From JAFLCA01 sp041907145 (GTDB lineage Bacteria > Bdellovibrionota_C > UBA2361 > JAFLCA01): DNA of 16,280 bases. This document shows positions 6,082 to 13,376 of the stretch, piece by piece; the stretch's first letter is position 1; the number at the start of each line of letters is the position of its first letter. Under the pieces are notes generated by a model. It was not told the DNA's origin, ran no database searches, and saw nothing but the letters and a program-made list of their open reading frames with translations. Made by a program: the position numbers and the translations under genes. The stretch covers positions 1-16,280 of the forward strand of contig JAYRHW010000025.1 in assembly GCA_041907145.1 (NCBI GenBank), given 5' to 3'.

Positions 6082-8157
6082 CTAGGGCAGTAGCAGCCTG
6101 AAATGATTCAGGGAGACTAGGAGCAATCCAGTAATAATAACCGAGGAAAGCAGCGCCGCAGCAAGCAGCCCATGGCCGGCAATGGCAATACAAAGGCCAA
6201 AAATAAGGGCTAATACTACAAGTCCCATTATTCTCACCGAGCGCGCTAATCGTGCGATAAGGAACATATCAGCGAGCTCATCCAGGTCGGTGTTTAAAAG
6301 CAATACATCAGATCTTTCGAGGTTCCAGCGCACATCATCGAAGAACGATACGGTGACGGAAGAACTCTCGGCTAAAAGCGGGGCCGTGGTATCATTAATC
6401 AAGAAAGCTGCAGGTGAGTGCGTGCGCAGCTTTTCAGTATACTGCTCCGCATTTAGTCCTCCGAAAATCGAGGACAGTTCGAATTTTGCCCGCTTTCCGA
6501 GCTTATCGACTCCCTCTGCATCATCGGCCGAACAAACTATGGCTCGGATTCCCAAAGCATCGAGACGCTGGCGAGTATGAGCAGCATCAGCCGTAAATGG
6601 CAGCGCGATCGTGATGCGTGCCACGATTTCATCGAGCATAGCCACGTACCACAGTTGCTCATAATCCTCGGCCTTGCCTAGTTCCCAGCCCTGGATTTGA
6701 ACCCCGCGTTCGATCAAGAAAGCTTCACTGCCGAGGGTAAACTCAGCGCCAGCAACACTTGCGCAGACTCCCCGATGCTCGTACATGCGAAGATCGCTAA
6801 CTTTATGGAGCGCAGGGGTATGCACCTGAGTGCGAAGATACTCAGTAACCGCCGAGTAGGTCTCGTCATCACTATTGCCCAGTACACCGAGGATTACTGA
6901 AAAGAGTGAGTCTCGATCGACTCGATCATCGAGAATTTCAACGGATTGCACCGTGATGCGCCCCGGAGGAGAGAGCAGCCGAACATCGACAAGCATATCG
7001 CGCACGGAGGCGAGCTTGGAGATACTTGCCTCGTCACGGAACAGAATGCCCCTGCGAAACGCTGTCGTATGAATCAATCCCGGAAGATAAGCCCACATGG
7101 TGGGAGCTCTCAAGATAAGCCCCAGCGAGAGAACGCAGGCAAGCAGTCCGGCTACCGCTCCGACCGAAGCTCCAGCGCCTATCGCGTAAGTGCCAATACA
7201 GACGGCGGCCACCAACAAGAGCAGGCCGAGTCGCGACTCAATCGCGCGTGCCGCCTCGAAGGTGTCGCTCGTAAGCTGCACGCGCTTTTCAAGCGCATGC
7301 ACAAAGGACGTAATCACTGAATCGTCGCAGAGGGCCACCGATTCGCAAAGGACCTCGCCCTGCACGACCTCGGAACCAGCGAACACTCTATGCCCCTTGG
7401 ACTTAATGCGCACCGATGGGCGGCCGCTGTAGCGCCGCTCGCGCAGTTCAGCAGTTCCTTCGATAATCTTCCCGTCGCAGGGCACGAACTCCCCTGCCCC
7501 AAGTTTGAATAGCTCGCCGGGCCGAATGCGATCTGCAGCAACAAGAGCCTCGACCGGCGCATGATTCGGATACGGCTCAAGCCTGCGCACCTTGCCCGCC
7601 AACCGCAGCAAGTTGAATTCTGAATTCTCATCGGCCTTACCTTCAAACAACAAGAAGAGGTACTGCTCGAGCGTCAAGGCTGCGACGAGCCAGGGCAAGG
7701 CCTGATACAGGTACTGATGTCCAAGGCTGCCGAAATCCAGAAATAGTCCGTACAGAGTCGCGATAGTAGCGAGGGTTAAGGTGAATGCCTTTATAACCTC
7801 GACACTGCAACGCCCGTCGCGCACATGGCGGAGGGCGACGGCAAGCAGCGGCGGGTAGCAAACTGCAAGGGTCAATGTTGATAGGGCGATAACAAGCGTT
7901 GCCCATACATAGGGGACTGCCGGCTGCATGGCTTGAAAATACGGCAACGCCAAAATTATTTTAGCGCACAGGAGATTGAAGGCCGCAAAGAGCGCTACGT
8001 AGACTTGCTGCCGAAGGTTCAGAAAACGATCTAAGTTCGCCGCATCAGGATTTGACGCAAGCACATCGAGCGTGACGATAGAGTCAATTGAATTGGACGC
8101 CGCTAGTTCACCAGACTGAGGTTGATGTTCAACACGGTCAATCAGGGCTTCGCCCAT
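6082..8157 (-). CDS. P1B-type ATPase-like membrane protein, apparently catalytically inactive
   Basis: A 691-aa protein with the layout of heavy-metal P-type ATPases: four helices first (about 52-75, 83-108, 122-142, 151-171), an actuator-like domain (206-270, with RPGELFKLGAGEFVPCDGKIIEG matching the family), two helices (310-362), a P/N-like domain (365-620) and two C-terminal helices (641-689). The catalytic motifs have changed. TGES is SGRPS (244-248); the CPC position reads LIL (about 347-349); DKTGTLT is DVRLLSP (391-397), keeping only the aspartate; GDGIND keeps only ND (588-589). There is no N-terminal CxxC metal domain. The frame is intact over 2 kb, so it is not an obvious pseudogene. 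The ATG at 8157 has GGAG 5 nt upstream and lies 63 nt after rpmG, probably in one operon. It is unlikely to pump ions by the usual cycle; its role is unknown. Confidence 0.85.
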   Translation of the reverse strand: MGEALIDRVEHQPQSGELAASNSIDSIVTLDVLASNPDAANLDRFLNLRQQVYVALFAAFNLLCAKIILALPYFQAMQPAVPYVWATLVIALSTLTLAVCYPPLLAVALRHVRDGRCSVEVIKAFTLTLATIATLYGLFLDFGSLGHQYLYQALPWLVAALTLEQYLFLLFEGKADENSEFNLLRLAGKVRRLEPYPNHAPVEALVAADRIRPGELFKLGAGEFVPCDGKIIEGTAELRERRYSGRPSVRIKSKGHRVFAGSEVVQGEVLCESVALCDDSVITSFVHALEKRVQLTSDTFEAARAIESRLGLLLLVAAVCIGTYAIGAGASVGAVAGLLACVLSLGLILRAPTMWAYLPGLIHTTAFRRGILFRDEASISKLASVRDMLVDVRLLSPPGRITVQSVEILDDRVDRDSLFSVILGVLGNSDDETYSAVTEYLRTQVHTPALHKVSDLRMYEHRGVCASVAGAEFTLGSEAFLIERGVQIQGWELGKAEDYEQLWYVAMLDEIVARITIALPFTADAAHTRQRLDALGIRAIVCSADDAEGVDKLGKRAKFELSSIFGGLNAEQYTEKLRTHSPAAFLINDTTAPLLAESSSVTVSFFDDVRWNLERSDVLLLNTDLDELADMFLIARLARSVRIMGLVVLALIFGLCIAIAGHGLLAAALLSSVIITGLLLVSLNHFRLLLP

Positions 8158-8220
8158 AACAACTCCCGGAACGCAGGTCTTCCCCCCGCACGCGAAAGCG
8201 CGACAGAGGCAGTCAAAGTC

Positions 8221-8463
8221 TTACTTGGCTTCAGCAGCTGGCTTGGCGGCACCTTCAGCGGCAGGGGCTGCAGCCTTCTTCACCTTGAGCTTTGAAAGTT
8301 TCTTGTCCTCAAAGGTAACATGCTTGCGGAGTACTGGATCGTATTTCTTCAGCGAGAGCTTTTTGTCGCCCTTGGCCTTCTTCTTGTTTTTGCGATTCGA
8401 GTAGAAGTATCCCGTCGAACCGGACGATACTAGAAAATTCGTTTCCTTTGCTGCCTTTGCCAT
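8221..8463 (-). CDS. rpmG: 50S ribosomal protein L33 with a C-terminal extension
   Basis: A component of the large ribosomal subunit. LVSSGSTGYFYSNRKNKK (residues 11-28) and LKKYDPVLRKHVTFEDKKL (38-56) match L33. There are no cysteines, so this is the zinc-free form. Typical L33 is about 50-55 aa. This one is 80, ending in a Lys/Ala/Pro/Glu-rich tail (about 59-80, KVKKAAAPAAEGAAKPAAEAK) that probably sticks out unfolded. The ATG has only a weak purine-rich site upstream. It is the first gene of a reverse-strand unit with the ATPase-like gene, and its leader contains an inverted repeat (8493-8529). Confidence 0.95.
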   Translation of the reverse strand: MAKAAKETNFLVSSGSTGYFYSNRKNKKKAKGDKKLSLKKYDPVLRKHVTFEDKKLSKLKVKKAAAPAAEGAAKPAAEAK

Positions 8464-8492
8464 AAGTTCTCGCTTCTTAAATTCTCCGCCAA

Positions 8493-8529
8493 GGGATCCG
8501 AACCTCGGGCTGCTTGCCTCCGGGATCCC
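8493..8529 (-). promoter_or_regulatory. Inverted repeat in the rpmG leader
   Basis: GGGATCC (8493-8499) and GGATCCC (8523-8529) can form a 7-bp stem around a 23-nt loop, 29 nt before the rpmG start. No T run follows on either strand. It may be a leader hairpin of rpmG or lie in the shared divergent region with rfbA. The rest of 8464-8668 shows no clear promoter or gene. Confidence 0.35.
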
Positions 8530-8668
8530 GCTTAGCTATTGAAATTAAAACAGGTATTTAGGGGGTGAAATATGCCTGAAACGGCGTAAAAACTCAAGGA
8601 GTGGTTGACTGCTGGGAACATTGGTGGAAAGGTCTGTAAGATCTCGTTTCGGAACGAAAAAGGCAGCT

Positions 8669-9541
8669 ATGAAAGGCATTATTTTGGCTGGTGGGTCGGG
8701 AACCAGGCTCTACCCGGTTACCAAGGGTGTGAGCAAGCAGCTCATCCCAATCTACAACAAGCCAATGGTCTACTACCCCCTCTCCACCCTCATGCTGGCC
8801 GGAATTCGGGAGATTTTGATTATTACCACTCCCCACGAGCAGGACGGATTCGTGCGCCTCTTTGGGGACGGCAAGCAGCTAGGGCTCTCGATTCAGTACG
8901 CCGTCCAACCAACCCCCGATGGACTTGCTCAAGCATTTATTATCGGGCGCGAATTCGTCGGCAAAGACCACGCGGCTTTGGCCCTCGGAGATAATATTTT
9001 CTTCGGACACGGGCTGCCTGAGCACCTGCGACGAGCCGCCGACAAGAAAATCGGAGCGACAGTGTTCGGCTATGTTGTAAAGGATCCTCAACGCTACGGC
9101 GTGGTTGAATTCGACGCCGCCGGCAAAGCAAAATCAATCGAAGAAAAGCCCGCTCATCCACGTTCACACTGGGCAGTAACCGGGCTCTATTTTTACGACA
9201 ATCAAGTCGTCGACATTGCACGCGGACTCAAGCCGTCTGCGCGTGGCGAACTAGAAATCACCGATGTCAATAAATCGTATCTTATGAAGGGGCAGTTAGA
9301 GGTCGAAAAATTAGGCCGCGGTATCGCCTGGCTCGATACGGGCACCTATACGTCCCTGCTGCAAGCGTCGGTATTCATCGAAACACTCGAGGAACGTCAG
9401 GGCCTCATGGTGGCCTGCGTGGAGGAAATCGCCTACCGCCAGGGATTCATCAATCAGGAACAGCTTGAAAAGCTGGCCGATGGCATGAAGAAGAACTCCT
9501 ACGGGCAGTACCTCCTCAGCATTCTTCAGGAGCAGTCGTGA
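8669..9541 (+). CDS. rfbA: Glucose-1-phosphate thymidylyltransferase
   Basis: Forms dTDP-glucose from glucose 1-phosphate and dTTP, the first step toward dTDP-L-rhamnose and related surface sugars. The 290-aa length is standard. Seen: GGSGTRLYP (residues 8-16, nucleotide loop), SKQLIPIYNKPMVYYPLS (22-39), LGDNIFFG (106-113, metal-binding aspartate), EEKP (158-161) and the WLDTGT block near the C-terminus. The ORF is open back to 8621, but the ATG at 8669 gives the conserved MKGIILAGG start and has AAAGG just upstream. The other rhamnose genes (rfbB, C, D) are absent from the window. Its end overlaps the tyrS start by 4 nt. Confidence 0.96.
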   Translation: MKGIILAGGSGTRLYPVTKGVSKQLIPIYNKPMVYYPLSTLMLAGIREILIITTPHEQDGFVRLFGDGKQLGLSIQYAVQPTPDGLAQAFIIGREFVGKDHAALALGDNIFFGHGLPEHLRRAADKKIGATVFGYVVKDPQRYGVVEFDAAGKAKSIEEKPAHPRSHWAVTGLYFYDNQVVDIARGLKPSARGELEITDVNKSYLMKGQLEVEKLGRGIAWLDTGTYTSLLQASVFIETLEERQGLMVACVEEIAYRQGFINQEQLEKLADGMKKNSYGQYLLSILQEQS

Positions 9542-10794
9542 GCATGCATTTCATAGACACGTTGCAGTGGCGTGGATTGCTCCAGGACATGTCCGACGAG
9601 GAGGGACTGCGAAAGCTTGGACCAGGCGATTCCTTTTATGTGGGACTAGATCCTTCAGCTCCAAGTCTGCAAATTGGAAACCTCGTGCCGCTCGTAGTCG
9701 CTATGCATATGGCGCGCGCGGGCCTGAGGCCAATTATCCTGTTCGGCGGCGCTACCGGATCAATCGGCGACCCATCGGGTAAGCGCTCAGAGCGCCCACT
9801 GCTCGATCGCGCTACGATCGATGAAAATGTCCGCAAGCACTCTGCTAAGGTAGATGAAATTTACAAACGTGCCGGAGTGAAGGCAGCATTCGTCAATAAT
9901 CTTGACTGGACTGCGCCGGTGAGCATCATCGACTTCCTCCGAGAGATTGGGAAGCATTTCACTCTTAGCTATATGCTGGGAAAGGAATTCGTTAAGTCCC
10001 GCGTGGAAGATGACTCGATTTCCTACACGGAATTTAGCTACATGCTGCTACAGTCTTTCGACTTCTTGCACCTCTATCAGAATGAGAATTGCAAGTTACA
10101 AATTGGAGGCTCGGATCAATGGGGCAATATCACCTCTGGCCTGGAACTAATCAGGAAGAAAATCGGCGGGTCAGCATACGCGATTTCAATTCCGCTCATT
10201 GTTGATAGTCAGGGCCGCAAGTTTGGCAAAAGTGAGGGGGGCGCCATCTGGCTCGATGGAAGCATGACAAGTCCGTACAAGTTTCATCAATTCTGGCTTA
10301 ACGTCGAAGATGCCAGTGCCATCAAATTTCTCAAGATATTTTCATTCCTGACTCAGGAGGAAATCGCCGCCTATGAGGAGAGAATTCGCACGGCGCCGGA
10401 AAAGCGGGAAGCCCAAATGGCTTTGGCTGATGCGGTAACGACTCTGGTACACGGTGAGGCCGGAACGGCTGATGCAAAGCGCAGTGCCGGAGTGTTGTTC
10501 GGCGGATCAATCGAGGGCCTAAGCGAAAAGCAGCTCAGTGATATTTTTGGCGATGTGCCGTCGACAACCCTGCCGAGAAAGGAAGTTGCGAGCCTAACGA
10601 TGGTCGACCTATGGGTAGCAACCAAACTTGCCCCGTCCAAAGGAGAAGCGCGCAGACTCATCAGCGGGGGAGGAGCCTACGTCAACAATGAGCGCGTCAG
10701 CGATCCTTCTCTGAATTTGTCTGCTGCAGCGGAAAAGAGCATGCTCGTCCTCCGCAGCGGCAAAAAGAACTACCATCTTGTCAAACTGAGCTAA
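9538..10794 (+). CDS. tyrS: Tyrosine-tRNA ligase
   Basis: A class I aminoacyl-tRNA synthetase that charges tRNA-Tyr. The 418-aa protein has the HIGH-equivalent SLQIGN at 43-48, GGATGSIGDPSGK at 70-82, QIGGSDQWGNITSG at 188-201, and the KMSKS-equivalent KFGKS at 228-232. A C-terminal S4 RNA-binding domain lies at about 353-400 (APSKGEARRLISGGGAYVNN). The GTG at 9538 sits 5 nt after CAGGAG and overlaps the rfbA stop (GTGA), implying translational coupling. An ATG two codons later at 9544 is the alternative start. Coupling a sugar nucleotide gene to tyrS is not a functional pairing I recognise. Confidence 0.97.
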   Translation: MSMHFIDTLQWRGLLQDMSDEEGLRKLGPGDSFYVGLDPSAPSLQIGNLVPLVVAMHMARAGLRPIILFGGATGSIGDPSGKRSERPLLDRATIDENVRKHSAKVDEIYKRAGVKAAFVNNLDWTAPVSIIDFLREIGKHFTLSYMLGKEFVKSRVEDDSISYTEFSYMLLQSFDFLHLYQNENCKLQIGGSDQWGNITSGLELIRKKIGGSAYAISIPLIVDSQGRKFGKSEGGAIWLDGSMTSPYKFHQFWLNVEDASAIKFLKIFSFLTQEEIAAYEERIRTAPEKREAQMALADAVTTLVHGEAGTADAKRSAGVLFGGSIEGLSEKQLSDIFGDVPSTTLPRKEVASLTMVDLWVATKLAPSKGEARRLISGGGAYVNNERVSDPSLNLSAAAEKSMLVLRSGKKNYHLVKLS

Positions 10795-10803
10795 GGAACC
10801 GTC

Positions 10804-11262
10804 ATGAGTTCCTCCGAGAAAGGCATGTACACGGCCTACCTTGAGGGGAGCCTCAAACTCTCCAGGACCGGGGAATGGTGGCATAACGGCAGCCCTTTTC
10901 AGAATCAGCGACTCGCTGACTTCTTTTCTCAGCATATCGTATGGGATGCCTCTGCGAAGCGCTACTTCGTACAGATTGGCGCTCAGCGCGCAACCTTCGA
11001 TTGCGAGGACACGGCGTACTTCGTCCTGCACATCGATGAGAGCGCCATTCCTTGGAAACTCACGCTCTCTGACGGAACCACTGAATCCTTCGAGCCGGAT
11101 ACCCTAGTGCGAGGCAAGGAGGATCAATTGTATTGCACTGTGCACGGCCAGCACCGCGCAAGGCTCAGCCGCGCCGCCCATCAGATCCTGCTGCGTCATG
11201 CCAGCAGTGAACTCGAACTGACCATCGCGGGAAAGCGCTATACACTCGGAACTTTGGATTAA
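10804..11262 (+). CDS. DUF1285-like protein of unknown function
   Basis: A 152-aa, beta-rich soluble protein. The stretch GEWWHNGSPFQNQRLADFF (residues 23-41), then KRYFVQIGAQRATFDCEDTAYFVL, resembles the 'WxxdGxPIxxxxLxxxF ... YxLxTPvExxxIxVEDaPFVa' pattern of DUF1285, whose function is unknown. It starts 9 nt after tyrS with AAGGAA about 6 nt before the ATG, and the Smr gene follows 4 nt after its stop, so it lies inside an operon. No catalytic residues are recognisable. The family call is from memory of the pattern and moderate. Confidence 0.65.
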   Translation: MSSSEKGMYTAYLEGSLKLSRTGEWWHNGSPFQNQRLADFFSQHIVWDASAKRYFVQIGAQRATFDCEDTAYFVLHIDESAIPWKLTLSDGTTESFEPDTLVRGKEDQLYCTVHGQHRARLSRAAHQILLRHASSELELTIAGKRYTLGTLD

Positions 11263-11266
11263 CATC

Positions 11267-11719
11267 ATGGGGTTCTCGAGGGGGGCAGTAGTTCGCATCA
11301 AGAAAATCAGACAGATCGGGGAAGTAACCGAAGTTCTGAAACCCGGAATATACCGTGTGGCGGTTGGCTCCATTGTTTCCACCTGCAAGGAAGGTGACCT
11401 CGAACATGCCGAACGTCCAAAATCCAAGCATGCCGACATTCCACCCCCTCCGCACACCAAGGTCATTGCGGAGCGGCTGTCGACGGCCAAGCTGGAGCGC
11501 CTCGATCTTCACGGCCTTACTGTCGCTGAGGCACTGAGTGCCTTAGAAACTAGGCTGAACCAAATTGCGATTCAAAAATTCGATCGTCTCGAGGTGCTTC
11601 ACGGTCACGGCACCGGACGAGTGCGGGAGGCTGTTCATCGATATCTTGCCGAGTCCCCGCTGGTCGCGAGTTTCAAGCTCGACGAATTCAATACCGGAGT
11701 TACTCGCGTGTATTTTTAG
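11267..11719 (+). CDS. Stand-alone KOW-Smr protein, like the C-terminal part of MutS2
   Basis: A 150-aa protein of two parts. Residues 6-46 (GAVVRIKKIRQIGEVTEV, then YRVAVGSIVSTCKEGDLE) look like the small KOW-type barrel that precedes the Smr domain in MutS2. Residues 75-150 are an Smr domain: LDLHGLTVAEAL (79-90), then VLHGHGTGRVREAVHRYL (110-127) and VTRVYF at the end. LDLHG and HGHGTG are the Smr signatures, and many Smr domains are nucleases on DNA or RNA. The MutS-type ATPase is missing. The ATG at 11267 follows the previous stop by 4 nt. It may act in RNA cleavage on stalled ribosomes or in DNA repair, as family members do; I cannot choose. Confidence 0.87.
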   Translation: MGFSRGAVVRIKKIRQIGEVTEVLKPGIYRVAVGSIVSTCKEGDLEHAERPKSKHADIPPPPHTKVIAERLSTAKLERLDLHGLTVAEALSALETRLNQIAIQKFDRLEVLHGHGTGRVREAVHRYLAESPLVASFKLDEFNTGVTRVYF

Positions 11720-11758
11720 CCGCTTGTTGAAGCAGGCTGCGCATGAGAAACTGCCGGT

Positions 11759-12319
11759 ATGGCAACGCGCACATCTTCCATCTTCCTTGCGACTTTCATG
11801 GTTCTCGCTACCGTGCTCGCTTCTGGCGCCTCTGCCGAAGTTCCCCCGCAGGAGGAGCCTCGGGTTGAAGCAAGTCCGAAGCAGCCGTGGGGAGAGTTTA
11901 CTCTGAAGGATAATCCCGAACAGAAATCGGAGCCCCTCTGGGCAAAGATTCTTTTGTGGGTGCCGAATCGTGTTCTTGATTTCATCGACATCTTCCGGGT
12001 TGATGTCGGCGTCGGACCGACCTATGGCGCCGTAGCTCGCGTAACTAAGTACGGCCAGGTCGGATTCCGTAGCGTCGCTCCTTTGAGCGTTCGTGTTGGA
12101 GATTTCGGGCGCACGTCGCCGGTTCTGCTCGAGCACTCTAGTGAAATGGGCATAGGTCCAGCCTATCTCGAGTCGAAGGATCGCAAGGTTTGCAATTCCG
12201 AGATCGGCATCGGGGCGGATCTCCTTATCGGCGCTTACGCCGGAATCTGCTTTGAAGAGGTTCTTGATTTTGCAGCGGGCCTATTCTTCTTGGACGTCAA
12301 GAACGACGACCTTCGCTAA
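11759..12319 (+). CDS. Exported protein of unknown function
   Basis: A 186-aa protein with a signal peptide (hydrophobic core about 8-21, cleavage likely after GASA near residue 26), a Pro/Glu-rich linker, then LWVPNRVLDFIDIFRVDVGVGPTYGAVARVTKYGQVGFRS. The rest is rich in Gly and aromatic residues with short beta-like segments, ending in EVLDFAAGLFFLDVKNDD. This suits a periplasmic or outer-membrane-associated protein. The combination 'VPNRxxDfxDIfR.DVGvG' occurs, as I remember, in uncharacterised deltaproteobacterial proteins. The ribosome binding site is weak. It is 39 nt after the Smr gene, and its stop overlaps the stop of the convergent gene at 12316 by 4 nt. Confidence 0.8.
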   Translation: MATRTSSIFLATFMVLATVLASGASAEVPPQEEPRVEASPKQPWGEFTLKDNPEQKSEPLWAKILLWVPNRVLDFIDIFRVDVGVGPTYGAVARVTKYGQVGFRSVAPLSVRVGDFGRTSPVLLEHSSEMGIGPAYLESKDRKVCNSEIGIGADLLIGAYAGICFEEVLDFAAGLFFLDVKNDDLR

Positions 12320-13368
12320 CCGGCGAACGCTACAAATACGTTTTGCCAGAGAAAGAGCGGCATAAGCAGGCATGCTGCCAAAAATAGTCCCATGACCAAC
12401 GCGGGAATCCAGGGAGCATGCAGCGCTCGCGCATTTGCCAAGGCTATGCGTTGCCGCAGCCCCCGAGACATCGATGGCGCCCGAGTCGCCTCACTCGCAA
12501 TCGCTATAATGGGCTCGTCCCTATCGGCGCTCTGCGCCGAAGCCTCGATAACCGACGGCGGAGCTGAAAGCTGCGCAGCGCCGGAGCCGACCCCTTCAGA
12601 CTCGAAGACTGAGTCGATCGAAGCATCCAGATCAGTCAATAGATCCGAGCCAAGCAGCTCCTCTCCAAGCCCTTCTTGATGCGGAGCCTCTCGAATTGCG
12701 ATAAGCCCCTGCTCATGCAGCCGCAACAACCCATCTTGCAGCGGAAACTCGCTCAGGAGCGAGCGGCGACGCAAATCCTGCAATGACTGTTCCTTGCGCA
12801 GTAATCCGTGTAGAAGCCCCTCCTCCTCGGAAAGAGACAGCCCTTCCTTTTCTACCCGCGACAGCAGCACCTGTCCCCCGAATAGTCCGAGAAACTTCGG
12901 GCGGTCCGCGGGTAACGCAACCATATCCAGGAGCAGCTGCCCGATTGAGAGCGAGGGCGCGAATTCTCGCTCGAACTCGAGCATCGAAGCGTCAAAGTTG
13001 CTAAACGCGGGAGCAGAGAGGTCCAGCCGATAAAGCCGGGACAAAGCGCCATGCTTGGCAGCTCTCTTTACCAGAGCAATGCTATCTGCAGCATTCATAT
13101 CATTTTGCACCCGAATCGCCTCGGCCAAGCGAGAGTAAGACTCGACCTCCGGCATTTCATTGAGGAAGCCCCCCTCGAAAAGCATACGAGCAGCCTCCTC
13201 CGCAGAGTTCATGTCGGGAGAGAGAACATCGACAATTTTGCCCTGGGCAAAGAGGACATGCACTCGTGCGTCTGCGAATCTCAATTCAAGAAGCCCGTGG
13301 CGGCGCCTCTGCGAGACATTTCGCAAGACTTGCGCTACTGACTCCTGGTTTCCCACTCCCGTCTGCAT
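12316..13368 (-). CDS. PATAN/DUF4388-like protein with a C-terminal membrane anchor
   Basis: A 350-aa protein. The first 80 residues (ESVAQVLRNVSQRRRHGLLEL, then VHVLFAQGKIVDVLSP) resemble the PATAN/DUF4388 module found in gliding and signalling proteins of Deltaproteobacteria, where 'GxLel... i.F.dGkIvda' is typical. A helical middle (about 100-235) follows, then an acidic, Ser/Ala-rich linker and one C-terminal membrane helix (about 319-341). The ORF is open back to 13419, but the ATG at 13368 has AGAGGG just before it and starts 8 nt after the upstream stop, so I chose it. It lies downstream of the TPR gene in the same transcript. Confidence 0.82.
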   Translation of the reverse strand: MQTGVGNQESVAQVLRNVSQRRRHGLLELRFADARVHVLFAQGKIVDVLSPDMNSAEEAARMLFEGGFLNEMPEVESYSRLAEAIRVQNDMNAADSIALVKRAAKHGALSRLYRLDLSAPAFSNFDASMLEFEREFAPSLSIGQLLLDMVALPADRPKFLGLFGGQVLLSRVEKEGLSLSEEEGLLHGLLRKEQSLQDLRRRSLLSEFPLQDGLLRLHEQGLIAIREAPHQEGLGEELLGSDLLTDLDASIDSVFESEGVGSGAAQLSAPPSVIEASAQSADRDEPIIAIASEATRAPSMSRGLRQRIALANARALHAPWIPALVMGLFLAACLLMPLFLWQNVFVAFAG

Positions 13369-13376
13369 AAACCCTC

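Noticed and set aside
6182..7646. Several forward and reverse ORFs of 60-132 codons inside the ATPase-like gene
   Set aside because: All are shadows of the 691-codon reverse frame, with no binding sites and Arg/Ser-rich composition.
8464..8668. A tRNA next to rpmG
   Set aside because: L33 genes often neighbour tRNA-Trp and secE, so I looked for cloverleaf arms and GGTTCRANNCC; none is present.
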